Assembly: GCA_001466705.2 (NCBI GenBank)
Contig: LATX02000078.1
Location: 434,001 to 498,000, forward strand
Source: Moniliophthora roreri
Lineage: Eukaryota; Basidiomycota; Agaricomycetes; Agaricales; Marasmiaceae
Reading direction: 5' to 3'
Length of the DNA stretch: 64,000 nt
Made by a program: the position numbers and the translations under genes. Each line of letters opens with the position of its first letter. Within the stretch, counting starts at the first letter, position 1. Under the pieces are notes generated by a model. The model searched no databases, was not told the DNA's origin, and worked only from the letters and a program-made list of their open reading frames with translations. Shown piece by piece: positions 37,188 to 48,808 of this stretch.

Positions 37188-38141
37188 TCAAAAGGAGGGT
37201 ATCTTACCTGGCCAGAAGGCTGGCCCGTCCTTGTTCTTTTCGTACCACGGAATATCATGCGCAAGAATAATTCTAGTCTTGGGAAGATTCATGAATGCAC
37301 GCATACGTGCTAAATTCTCTTCCGAGGCCTCCTTATCAAAATGCGCGCAGCCCCCGGCGTGTGCATGGCTGCAAGTCGATATCTTCGATTCTCCTGTAAT
37401 CAACCTCCAATTGTGGGCACTGTCTCCACCTAACAATATCCATCCGCCATCAGCAGAGGTACGCGCAACGATATTAATATGGCCCGGAAGGTGACCAGCC
37501 TATAGATGAGGAAGTCAGTGAATCTGAGAATTTGGGCTGCGAGTTTTTTGACTGATCACCGCATCTGTGATGTATAAACTTCCGTCACCATAAAAGTCTA
37601 ATGCGCGAGGGAATGGTCCTAATGGTTTCCAATCTGGACCATATGTGTCGAGAAAACGGGTTCGATCAATTGGAAGAAGGTCGCTTGCAAAGTACGCATT
37701 AGGATCCGCTGGGTATCCCGGTGTGAGAAGACCTTTCGATGGTCCCCCAACGAGAAACGTCGCCTTTTTGAATGGTCTAGTATCTCCAACATGGTCGAAA
37801 TGCACATGCGAGAGGCATACATAGTCCACATCCGAGGATTCCATGCCACCTTTGATAAGGGATTCGGATACATCCTGAGGTACGTCAACCCCGAAAAAGT
37901 CGTGAATCCGTTGTACGACTGCTGGAGGATAATTTTCCCAATCTTTTCGGATCCCAAGGTCGAATACGACGGTCTTGTTGTTCTTGGTATTGCGGAGAAG
38001 GAAAGAGAGTGATGGACCTATGGGTACATCTCCTGGTTCGCCGTCGTCGATGAATGCGGCGGTTGGGAGCTGGACGAGCCCCGACTCGAGGGCCGAAACG
38101 TCACAATAAGCTTGGTTGGGCGCAGGAGGTGGTAGACTCAT
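37188..38141 (-). CDS. Metallo-beta-lactamase-fold hydrolase
   Basis: Two exons (38141-37560 and 37499-37188) encode 297 residues. The zinc-binding HxHxDH motif is present in CLSHVHFDHVGDT. Further metal ligands are expected in AGHLPGHINIV (His), LLGGDSAHNW (Asp, His) and the late RIILAHDIPWY (His). The layout with these spacings is that of the N-acyl-homoserine-lactonase-like branch of the fold, and fungal members act on lactones, esters or unknown metabolites. The substrate here cannot be told from sequence. There is no signal peptide (MSLPPPAPNQAYCDVSALES), so it is probably cytosolic. It shares a 535 bp upstream region with the divergent gene at 38677. Confidence 0.88.
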
Positions 38142-38676
38142 TGCGAGAGTTTGATGGGCTGGGAAGCTAAAGAGACATGACTGCTCGCTTTATCATCGCC
38201 CAACGATTGGCTTTTTCGAGTCAGCAGACCGACGATGAGAACTCCAGTACTACTAGTAATAACTACTAGTACCCACCGTCCAACCAGGCTGATCATGAGA
38301 ATCGCTGGATGTCATCATTAGTTACTCTTTGGGGCCACGTGGCATTTCGGGGATCACATCCGAGTCATTGACATTTGTGGGTCCAGCAGTCCATCTCTCA
38401 ACGCGACGCCCACCACAACCTCCATCATGGGACCTCTTGCGCAGTTCTACTGTATTGAGATACCCTCAAAGAAATCTCAGGCAAGCTCACAATCAACCTC
38501 ACCGCAGCTACAAATGACTGAACTTAAAACTACTGAACCTAGAGCTTAAAACTGCGGTCATTCAAACGAAAGTTTTGGGGATAGGAAAAATTCTAGAAAG
38601 TGTCATACCGCATGGCAGATAGTGGGACAGTATAAAAAAGGTGAGTTTTTGGGATTCCCTTGAGAATCAGCGCAAC
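38142..38676. promoter_or_regulatory. Shared divergent promoter region
   Basis: This is the intergenic space between two divergent genes. It contains a near-palindrome ACTACTAGTAATAACTACTAGTA at about 38250-38272 and TATAAAAAA at 38631-38639, which lies 46 bp before the ATG at 38677. Assignment of these as regulatory elements is inference. Confidence 0.4.
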
Positions 38677-40117
38677 ATGTTCAACACCAACAGGTCTAGA
38701 TCTTTTTACCAACGCGGCCGCGGTCGTGGACAGTCCAACTATAGCAATCGAGGACCAGCGACTCCACCATCAAATATTCCAGTCAGAGAGTTGACAGAAG
38801 GTCTTCATCCAGCTCCATTTCGGGTTTTGCATGTCCCGGCCAGGGTTCAGACCGGCGCCGCCTCTGGTGACGATGTGGAATTCAAAAACGTGCAGTATGT
38901 GGGGTCATACAACTGGATAGAAGGGACAGGGACAGGATCCACGATCATTGTTCCTGGTAAGTGGCGCACGCATTCTGTATAGCCGCACTTTGTGGCTAAC
39001 GAAGCAGCAACAGGATCTCCACCTCAATGGACAGAAAAGCCAACGCCCTATGACGTTCCTGCCGATCGAGGCGAGGTATTCGTAGATCAGAACGGTTTTC
39101 GTGTACCTTCTGCTACGCTGTTACCCCTTATGGTTGCCGTGGATCAGCATGCCGAGGATCAAGGCAAGACATTCGACTGGTCTTTTATCGACATTGTCAC
39201 GGATCGTAATGGGCTTCGAAAACTTATGAGGTGGATCAGAGGTGGCACGGATGTGCGTGATTTCAGGATTGACCTGCAGCTTGCGGGTAAAACCGTGTTA
39301 CTCAATCGTTGGGAGAAGCAAACAAAGGAGCAGATGTCAGGATATACGTATGGGTTCAATTTTGAAAAGGCCAACACGAAGCACCGGGGTGTTTGCGAAA
39401 AGAGTACCGGTCATCATAGGATTGTGAAATATGTGAGTGTCTTTTTCTTTCTCTTCAAGTCAGAACTGGTGCTAAGATAGCTATGTGCAGGAATTTGGCG
39501 GTATCAAGATGGTTGTCCGTTTCGAAGTGGATGCTTGCCTCCAAAAGCCGTCCACCGGTCGCCATAAATCCAAAATTTTACCGCACTCTTCCTCGTCCGC
39601 GGACGATGCGCTCGACAGTATCACAGCCGGTCTAGCGAATACCACCATCTCATCGTCATCTACAACTTCTAGAATCGTGCCTGCTGGCGATAGAAAGTTG
39701 ATTGTCGACAAAGGTGGCGAAGTAATCCCGCAAGACTCTGTCATCGAACTTGGTACCATCTCCCAGCGTCGGTTGACATCAGGTCAACTGGACTGGGAAG
39801 AGAAGCTCCCACAGTTGCTTTTATCCCAGACTCCTCTCCACTATCTCGGTGTCCACGAACGTGGCCGTTTCATGGAGGTCCAAAAGCGTCAAGTGTCGTC
39901 ATCCGAGTTGCAGGGAGTAAAGAGGAGGATTGATCCTGTCATCAAGCAACTGAAAAGCGCTTTGGAAGACATCAAGAGAATGGTAACTCAGCATGGAGAA
40001 CGCGCAAGGTTGAGCTTGGTCTGTCGGAATGGAAGGCTTGAAGTTTTCGAGAGGCAGAGTGGTGATAGCTGTCTTCCTGCCGAATATTTGGAGAAGTATG
40101 TTGGAAGCGACTCTTGA
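38677..40117 (+). CDS. Conserved fungal protein of the so-called GGPP synthetase family
   Basis: Three exons (38677-38956, 39014-39432, 39491-40117) encode 441 residues. I took the first ATG, MFNTNRSRSFYQRGRGRGQS; the open frame upstream starts only with GTG and overlaps the TATA box. An RGRGRG-containing basic arm is followed by QYVGSYNWIEG, STIIVPGSPPQWTEKP, FVDQNGFRVPSATLLPLM, RWIRGGTDVRDFRIDLQLAG, GFNFEKANTKHRG and GGIKMVVRFEVDA. This order is that of a fungal family often labelled geranylgeranyl pyrophosphate synthetase in databases. The DDxxD motifs of real prenyl synthases are absent, so the label appears wrong. The function is unknown, and the RG-rich arm would suit RNA or nucleic-acid contact. 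Confidence 0.78.
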
Positions 40118-41015
40118 GTCTTGTATCCTGTATCCTTGCTACAAATAGTACGAGTTCTATGAATATGTCGGTTGAATCGGATATCCCGCGTGCGTGTGCA
40201 TAACAGTTGTGCCGTGATAGCAGAAGCCGAAAGCGCGTCCCGCACTAGACACGGGAGATACGGTACTCTAAGGCTCGGTTCCAGCCGCGTACGATTGGAT
40301 ATTTGAAATGCGATGATAGGAGGGAGTACTGCGAAGCGGGGGGGCCTTCGCTGCGTCATTGTGCAAGTGTAAAGTGAGACATTGAAGCTTTGGTGACATC
40401 AATTAGCCCAATGACGATGACATGCAAGGCAAATTTGACGGAATCTTCATTATTTTCCGGAATGATTGTAATAGAGTACCATTTTATAATGAATCTGAAA
40501 TGGAACTTGAGTGATACAAAGGTAATTTTGGTGGTAATGACCTACAAAATCGACGTTGCGCTCCGTCTTGACGTCCCATGAGCTCGAATTGCGTGTTTTC
40601 TGGTCAAGAAGGAAGCAAAATTCCCCAGTATAGATTATGCCAGTCTGACGGTTATTCACAATCTTCAGTGAATGCATATATATCACAGTAAGGTGTCTAC
40701 AGCGCCCATAGCCACATCCTAACACAGGAAATCCGAAAATGCACCAGATATGTAGTAAGTGGCGCGTCAGAAGTATACCCATCATGAACCAGAGTATTCA
40801 AGCCAAAGCGTGACACACAGGCGATCTCACTACCAACACTGAAATGGCATCTCGTCTTCCCCCCCCTGCCGTCATCCTTCCGCTTTTCAAATACATTACC
40901 CCGATAAAAACCTGCCCAAAACAAGGCGATACCAAACGGGAGGGGGTACGAGTCTAACGGAAGACACGGTACATTCTTCGTCTCCCACCATCACTCGCCA
41001 ATTCTCATCTCTGCC
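40118..41015. other. Intergenic stretch, promoter of the trp gene
   Basis: There is no supported gene. The frames here overlap on both strands and lack motifs. The last 150 bp contain a C-rich patch near 40860 and the pyrimidine-rich leader of the next gene. Confidence 0.4.
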
Positions 41016-42184
41016 ATGACAGCAACATTCACAGCAGGTTCTTTCAAGCCCTTGCTCAAAACTCTAGTCGAAAAACCGGAATACTTCACATCGGATGATC
41101 TCAAAATCGCTCTTGATCATGTCTTTACACCGGGAACCCTTCCACCGGAACACATTGGAGCTTTTTTGACTGCATTACACCTCCAGCGTGTGGAGCGTCG
41201 ACCAGAGTCGTTGGCAGCAGCTGCCTCTGTCCTTCGATCGCGTTCGTTAAAAGCCAAGGTTATGGAAGCGGAGAAGGACTTTATCGTCGATATCGTTGGA
41301 ACTGGCGGGGACGGTTACAACCTATTCAACGTGAGCACAGCTGCTGGAATCGTAGCGGCCGGTGCGGGAGCGAGGGTTATCAAGGTGTGTTATCAGCTAT
41401 CCTTTCATTCCTTTTCCCTTATCTAACCAAAAAAAAAAAAAAAAACGTTTACTAGCACGGTAGTCGTGCATCCACATCTGCATCAGGATCCGCCGATCTT
41501 TTAGAAGCAATGGATTGTCTCTTCAATCCACCGAATCCTGACATACACAACCCGATTCCAAAAATGCCGTTCTGGTTCATCCTCGCACCTCATTATCATC
41601 CAGCACTCGCCTACCTCGCACCATTCCGAAAAGCGCTTCCCTTCAGAACCATGTTCAACGTTCTCGGTCCACTTATCAACCCCGCATTCCCGCAAGGCAT
41701 GGTTCTCGGAGTGACTGAACCAGAACTAGGCGCACCATTTGCCAAATCCCTTCGAGATGGTGGTGTAGAACGCGCATTGGTGGTTTGTGGGTACGAAAGG
41801 ATGGATGAAATCAGTTGTGCGGGTCCTTCATACGCATGGGAGCTCAAAGATGGTGTTATCACGGAGCTCACTCTCACTCCAAAAGTGTTTGGTTTGCAAG
41901 CACATCCACTCACGTCTGTTGCTGGTGGAAATCCCGAGGAGAACGCGAGAACGTTTAAAACATTGTTAACCTCGGGGAATGATCTCCCAAAGGAGATGAA
42001 GCCATTTTTGGATTTTGTGTTGATGAATACGTCGGCTTTGTTGGTCGTTGCGGGGATTGCAAAGGATTACAAGGAAGGCGTCAAATTGGGCTTGGAGAGT
42101 GTGACTTCGGGTAAAGCTTGGGAGGCACTGCAGACATTCAAGAATTTTGGGAGGAATGAGGCTGAAGCGAATGGTAGGAAATGA
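41016..42184 (+). CDS. TRP4: Anthranilate phosphoribosyltransferase
   Basis: Second step of tryptophan synthesis: anthranilate plus PRPP gives phosphoribosyl-anthranilate. Two exons (41016-41384 and 41456-42184) give 365 residues. The PRPP/Mg site reads VDIVGTGGDGYNLFNVSTAA. The next block, split exactly by the intron, is VIK-HGSRASTSASGSADLLEA. The anthranilate-side helix follows (LAPHYHPALAYLAPFRKALP, FRTMFNVLGPLINPA), then GMVLGVTEPEL, VERALVVCGYERMDEISCAG and SVAGGNPEENARTFKTLL. All family blocks are in order, so the enzyme should be active. The single intron carries a run of 17 A (41429-41445). The 3' end faces the thioredoxin gene with 56 bp between the stop codons. Confidence 0.95.
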
Positions 42185-42240
42185 AATAAAAAAAGTCCGA
42201 TATGGATATAGACATGTACGAATTGAATTAACGTGTAGCT

Positions 42241-42720
42241 CTAGTTCATGATAGCAGATCTTAAAAGTGTTTTGATAGCTTCAACGTTGGGCCCAACCAC
42301 CTCTCGTAACTTTTTTCCATCTTTGAATAGGATGAATGTCGGAATCTAAGTTATGTAGTAGTAGCAAAGCCAAATGGGGTGTGTCAGTCATCATCATCTG
42401 GGCTTGGCTATCACACTTACCGAACGAGCACCACCTTCACCCTCGGCTATCGCGTCTGCTAGCGCCTCGTGTTCATCCGCTTCGACTTTGTAAAACCCAA
42501 TTCCTTTATATTCTTCGGAATTGGATAATTCTTCAAAGACAGGAGCTATCATTTTGCATGGAGGACACCATTCTGCCCAATAGTCGACTACAACTGGTTG
42601 TCCAGAATTTATCTGCAAAGTTCAAGGTCAAAAAAAAGCTTTACTTATTCACAGTGAGAGGGGGGGGGGTCGTACTATTCGTTGAAAGTCATCTTGAGAC
42701 TCGATAGCTTGGACTGGCAT
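42241..42720 (-). CDS. Thioredoxin with CPPC active site
   Basis: Three exons encode about 111 residues: [15 protein letters not shown], then [20 protein letters not shown] with [11 protein letters not shown], then [18 protein letters not shown] to the stop at 42241-42243. It is a single thioredoxin domain with no targeting sequence, so probably the cytosolic disulphide reductase. Its redox centre is C31-P-P-C34 instead of the standard CGPC. The cis-Pro in IPTF and the buried Asp (VVVDYW) are conserved. Replacing Gly with Pro should alter the redox potential. The first intron contains a run of 10 G (42660-42669 on the plus strand), a place where sequencing errors are likely, but it lies outside the coding sequence. 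The gene is convergent with TRP4. Confidence 0.9.
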
Positions 42721-43326
42721 GTTTGAGATGTGACGAGGGAAGAGGGGGGAAGGGGGGCTTTGGCTTGGCTTCTTCTCTCTCCTTGCCCTCAAAGATGCAT
42801 GGTTTATATTGGTATGGACAGCGACTAGCGGGACAAGTTCCATCAGAATCATGATGAGCGAGTGTACTGGACTCGCGATGAAAGCAGAGTTTCGTTATCG
42901 CGTTGGCGTGGCGAGGAGGGTGATGCGGGCCCGGGCGGGCGAGTTCATGATCATCATCAATGAGGACAGCCAACAACAAAATGACAGATTGATGGATTCA
43001 AAGGATCTGTTGTGTGCGAGTCGAGGTAGATAGATAAGTAGAATACAGTCTGTCATTATAGTGTAACGTGCAGTATAATAATAATAAGATACATCAAGGG
43101 TGAGATGGAAGACACGTATCAGATCGTGATTTTGAGGGTGGGCCCGGTCCGTAACTAGTTCATGAAACGCATATGGATCAAAGAATGAAAAGAAACGAGC
43201 GTGAGTGGGAATTATATAGGGAACGAGGTATAGCCCCGGATCATTATACAGTGGTCCAAATCACCGTGTCCGATATTGGTTCTAAACGTTACAGCTTTTG
43301 TTGGGTCTATAGGGGGGCCAAATCAT
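42721..43326. other. Intergenic stretch
   Basis: This is the promoter side of the thioredoxin gene followed by the 3' flank of the ABC transporter. It contains a G-rich patch at about 42735-42760 and an AT-rich run ATAATAATAATA near 43075. I see no gene. Confidence 0.4.
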
Positions 43327-46300
43327 CTATGCGGAAGTGCGGCTCTTGTTCTTGCGAAACAAATCTAGGACATTCCATGTTCGAATACGGAACCAGAATG
43401 TCAAGGCGTAAAGCGATACAACCTATAAGCCAGTGTCAGTCGGTGCCAAGATGGGATCAAATCCGAGGAGGACTAACATTAAACACAATAAAACCAACGA
43501 AAATGCCAACGTCTCTCCAACGGTGAGAGTAGAAAATGTTGAAACGCTGGGCCATGTACTCGTCGGTAGTCGTTGTTGAGCAGAATTGACAATTGCTCAG
43601 ATCGTTGGGGTTGACAAGGTAACCGCTGTTCGTCGATAGCCACGTTTGCATGTATTGACCGCAGGTTTGGCCAGAGGGCGGTGTGATTGTTGCCAGTTCG
43701 ATGGATGAGCAATAAATGTTTTCTTTGCCGATGGCTGTGGTACGGAGCGCGGGTCAGAGAGATGAAGAACTTAAAAAGTCTTGGAACATACCTTGTCCAA
43801 GCAATCCCTCGATAAGGTAGGTGTAAGGAGTAAGACGGTACCTATAGGGATTATCAGCGATGCTATTCACACAGGTATGCTGGGTGATGACTTACATCCA
43901 CTTCCACCACCCAAGCTGTGAGTACGGTTGCAGGACACCGTTGCTGACAGAAAAAGGAGTATCAGCGATCATTCCATGTTGAGTGGAGGAGAGAATAGAC
44001 GAACAAGGCGAGCACAAAAGTGAACATAAGACTGAACAGGATGGCTGCAAGTTCTGTGTTGGGACACATTGCAGCAGTAGCTTGGGCAATACTCGTAAAG
44101 TAGAGTGGGAAGAGAACTCCAAACATGAGGTAGCTGTAGCCAGCTCGATCACTGGGGAATCCGACAGTCCAGTACCAACAGAAGAAGTAGATGGTGCTTG
44201 CAGCGATGTTCCACGGCAGTTCAGTCAAGAGCTGCGAGGTAACGAGGGCTGTCCAACTGTAAATACGACTGGGTCGTTCACGGATCTCGTAGATGTTGCG
44301 CATGTCGATGAACACCCCCATCAGCTGATTGGACAAAGGCACTCTAAACGGTAATATAAGTATTGAATTCCGCAGTTCAAGGGATCTCACTTACGATATG
44401 ATTGCAGCCATGAAGATTGACTGAAAAGAGTACTCATTAGCTCAGCTGACAAAGTTGAATCACAAGATAAGACACCGACGAATATTTTATTCTGTGTTCC
44501 TTGCTGCGTATCTTTCGATTTGAAGAACGAGAATCCGACGAATAAACCGGATAATATGCATAAAGCGAACTTGGCAGTGAGATAGATATGGTCGCGATAA
44601 TGAGATTGCATATTCCGTTTAAGCAATTCATAGGTCTGGAAGTACCACGGCGTCGCGAACTCGTGTTCAAAGGAAGCCGCAACAGGAGGCCGGGTTCGGC
44701 CCTCAGTGTGAATACGATTAATGTCGATATCCAACTGGATCTTCTCGGGCGAGGCCTTCCATATCTCGAACCAGTTTTGCTCGCTGGTAGCAGTAGCACC
44801 ACCGCCTATGACATCTAGCATGAATTCGGCCCTATTGGTGCGCGGTTAGAGTTGTAAAGTGCCATCAGTGAAAGGCACGTACGGATTTTCTTCGGGCTCG
44901 CAGTGTCTAGAACCATTTCTCTCGAAATAGCTAATCAGAGTCGTGGCGTTGTGACCTAGATCACCAAAGTAAACGGTTTCTCCCCCCTTCCTGAGGAGCA
45001 GGAGGCGGTCGAAGACTTGGAATAGCTCGGCGGAAGGCTAAAGGGCACAGTAGGTATACGACTACCGAGAGCAGCAAGAGTCACGAACCTGATGAATCGT
45101 ACATAGAATAGCCTGACCATTATTTGCGAGGTCTCGCAAGAATGCAATGATCGCCCAAGCACTTTGCGAGTCCAAACCAGAAGTCGGTTCATCAAGGAAG
45201 AGCAGGAGTTTAGGCTAGTATGCGGTCAGAAGATTGTTCGCAAGTAAAACAGTTGTATACTCACTTTAGCTGCAAGTTCAACAGCAATCGTGGTCCTCTT
45301 CCGGTTCTCGACATTCAGAGATCCAACAGTTGCATCCCGGAAGTTTTCAAGTCCGCAAAGCCGGAGGCATTTGTCAACGCTATATTAGGTATTAGCCATC
45401 GACCGCCAAAACTGAAAAATGCAACTGGACTCACTAAGCTTCCTTCTCGGACAAGGGTACTGAATGTGGTTGACGAAGCTTGGCTGAAAACAAGAGTGCT
45501 TCACGGACGGTAGCGGCAGGAACGTGAGTATCCGTCTGTTGACAGTAACCCCTACGTAGCGTTAGAATACAAAGTGTGTTAAAGAAAGTGAGGCACTCAC
45601 GTTTGAGCCTGGAAGTCGGAAGGGAGCGCCTGTCCATTGACGAACTTGTCACCGGTAACGACTCCGACGTCGACTCGTTCAGCCAGGACATTTAGGAGAG
45701 TAGTCTTTCCAGCGCCCGACTCACCCATCAGCGCGGTAAGCTTCCCGGGCGCTACAAAACCAGTGACGTTGTTGAGCAAGTGGCGCATTTCACGATTACC
45801 GACAGGGACGGAATACGAAATGTTGTTCCAGGAGAAGACATCGTTGGTTGAAGTGGTGATCACATCTTGGATACTGCTGCCTTGAGAAGTGTTCTTCTCA
45901 CCGTCGCTGCTGCCACTCGAGCTGCCTTTCTCTTCGTCCTTGGGAATAGCACCGTTCTTCAATGCTGTCCTTGCGCTCTTCTTGTAGAGAGTAGCACCTT
46001 GATTCGAGCGTGTCCGGGTGTTCCATTCGGTGAAGAGTAAGCAGGCTCCGATGAAGCCAGCACCGTAAGCGACGATGATGCCAAAGTTCTACGGGTCTCG
46101 TCCGTAAGTGAACGCAGTGAAGTAGTTGGAAGATCACACACCCTCCAAGTATTGGAGAAGTCGTACTCAAAGGACAACGCCGTGAACCTATCGCCGTTGA
46201 CAAATTCGCTCCCTGGGACAGCTCCTACCGTGGGACAGACTTGGTTGGAGATACTAACATTCTCATAACCAGAACCTCTGGGAACCAGCCCCTCGCAGTA

Positions 46301-48808
46301 ACCATTAATAGTTCGGAATTCGTTGGTCATCAGGGCCTCAAAACCCCAGCGGAAAGGCTACGAAAGCAGTCAGCCGAATGAAACAAGCAAAGAATGTTTT
46401 CAGCGCACGTTCAGATACGAAATCCATTTCAAACCGCCAATCATAGATGGCTTGGGGATCATGTAGCCTGGAAATAGTGTGAGGGAAGCACTAACAAAAA
46501 TGCAGCGAGTTCATACCAGCATAGATGCAGAATGCGAGGATTGAGAGACCGGCGAGAGATTGGGCGGGTGCTGGATATGGAATTAGTCGGCGAACTTCAC
46601 TGATGGACACACCGGCGTACCTTCCTCATGGAAAGCTGCAGCCAGCGCTCTGAACCATCCCTTCATTGCGATCGAGACGGCGAAAACGAACAAGAAAGCG
46701 AGGCTACAAAGAATCGATCAGATCGGATTGGAGCGCTAGTCAAAATCACGTACAAGAACTGAGAGGCTGATTGTTGCAATTGAACCATTTCGTACAGAAT
46801 GGTGAAGAAGACTCCGAGTTGCAAGAACGTGATCGGAAGATCCACCAAGAACAAGGCGGCCTGATCAACAAAAGGGTGGTGTAAAGCGTATTTCATATGC
46901 CTGAGTACGACCGGACGTTGGTGGAACAGAGCGGGGATTTCGGCCATAGTGATGAGAGCAGAGAAGAGCAATGCGCTGACGAAAACCACCTCGTTAAACG
47001 CAGAAAATCTACAGTTGAAGTGAGAGACGTACAAGAACAGAACACCACCGCGAGAAAAGTAAGCCGAGGTATCCTCCGGAGTCTTAAAAAACACAGAGCC
47101 CATGATAAGTCCGTTGAAGACAAATGTACTGAGGCGATGTGAGACGAGACCTACACACGATTGAACGTCACTTACAAAGAGGTCAAGAACGTAGACAGCC
47201 AGTCTCCTTTCAACATCTGCAGTCTTCTCAGCATTACCGCCTTAGCTTGCATGCTTATGGAGATCAGGTACGGAGAGCTCTTCCTTGTACGACGACCGTG
47301 CTCGTCTTTTGCACTTTTCTTGTAAGCCTCCTTCAACTCTGGATGATCGACATATTCTTGTCTGTACGCCTTAATCGCGGCCCGGTTGTCTTCAGCGATA
47401 TCGGAAATTCTGAAGTGCGCGGCAAACTCCTCTGATGTACGAGGGATAGCGCTGAGGTGGAGATCAGTTCGAGGGATACGGCTGTTCGGATCCGTGACAG
47501 CGACGAGGAAATCAGCAGTAGTCTGCCGGTTAGCAGGTTCATAACCCATGCTCATGAAGTAAGAGCGTGCTTCGGAGGTCGGTCCAAAGTAGGCCATCTT
47601 GCCCTCGTAAATGACGCAGACCTTGACGAAATGATCGTTAGTTCGCCAGATTAAATATAGTGGAGTAAGACCTACTTTATCGAAAGGTTTGTAGAGCGAC
47701 TCTCCAGGCTGGTATAGAGAAACAATAGAAGTCGTACGGTACAAGTCGGTAAACGACCTCAGAGTTCGGATGAACTCGAGTGCTGTTGAGGAATCCAAGC
47801 CACGGGTAGAGCTGTAGTGTCGCTTTCAGAGGCCGGTAAAGACAGAATGAGAAGGGATGTTGACGTACTTGTCCCAAGAGACTAGTCTTGGCCTAGTTGC
47901 CAACACTTCTGCGAGAGAGACACGTTTCTTTTGCCCGCCAGAAACACCCCGGATAGCGGCGTCTCCGACCAGGGTATTTCTCACTTCATAGAGTCCGAAC
48001 AAAGTCAAAAGTGTGTTGGTAACCTCCTCCACATATTCCTCGCGAGAATGACCCAATCGCTCCCTTGGGGCCCTCATTCTTGCAGCAAATTTGATCGTTT
48101 GCTCGACAGTAAGAGTGGGGAAATGAAGGTCATCTGCGATAGGTTGGTGAGAATTTGAAGGGACATGTAACACTGACTACGAGTACCTTCTGGGCAGAAA
48201 AGCACATCTCCACGGAACCGAGTGCGGATCTCTTCTGGCGTGAAGGAGTCGTAATGTACGTTGCCCTCAACGGCGTGAAATTCTTCCGTCTGATTCGACA
48301 GTGTCTTCAGGAAAGAGGAGCAACCTGCACCAGGTCTGCCGAGAACCACTGCGCCGAACGAAATAAGAAGGGCACGACGTTTTAAAAAAAAAAAAAAGAT
48401 TGAACGCACAAAGCATTTCTCCTGGTTTAACCACACCTTCAAAACCCTCTAAAATATTTTTGGTAGGGGGATGCCTCATAGTCTGTATCTTGTCTATTAT
48501 ATCAAAAGGATTGAAAAGGGATCCAAAGGTAGGCTGAAACGAGGACGAGGCGCCAACGCCGACAACGCGAAGATCTTCGAACATGACTCCAATTTCTCGT
48601 GCTTTGATTTGAGCTGCATCTTTCCTAAAGCGCACAGTTAGTACCGAATCTCAAGCAAAAAGTCGTGACAATAGACTCACTTGCGAGTCAACTTGGCCAA
48701 AAGTTCGTTCAAATCAAACTTTGTACCGGGTTCTGGGCCTCTGAGGGTAGTAAATGAGGAAGAATCGTCATGATGCTCCTCCTCAGCATGCTGCTCAATT
48801 TCAGCCAT
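43327..48808 (-). CDS. PDR-type full-length ABC transporter (ABCG)
   Basis: Plasma-membrane efflux pump of the pleiotropic drug resistance class, with domain order NBD1-TMD1-NBD2-TMD2. The start is [18 protein letters not shown]1 (about 48600-47700) has the degenerate Walker [10 protein letters not shown], signature VSGGQKKR and [12 protein letters not shown]1 runs about 47150-46000. NBD2 has Walker [17 protein letters not shown] near 45720, the degenerate signature [15 protein letters not shown] near 45300 and Walker [14 protein letters not shown] near 45200. TMD2 (about 44720-43330) includes [18 protein letters not shown], the PDR-specific loop with CGQYM and [13 protein letters not shown], and the end [12 protein letters not shown]. 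The Cys-for-Lys change in the first Walker A and the broken second signature are normal for fungal PDR pumps. Around twenty short introns are present. The drug range is unknown. Confidence 0.9.

Noticed and set aside
38641..38676. Upstream start of the 38.7 kb gene
   Set aside because: The frame there begins with GTG directly after the TATA-like TATAAAAAA. The first ATG is at 38677.
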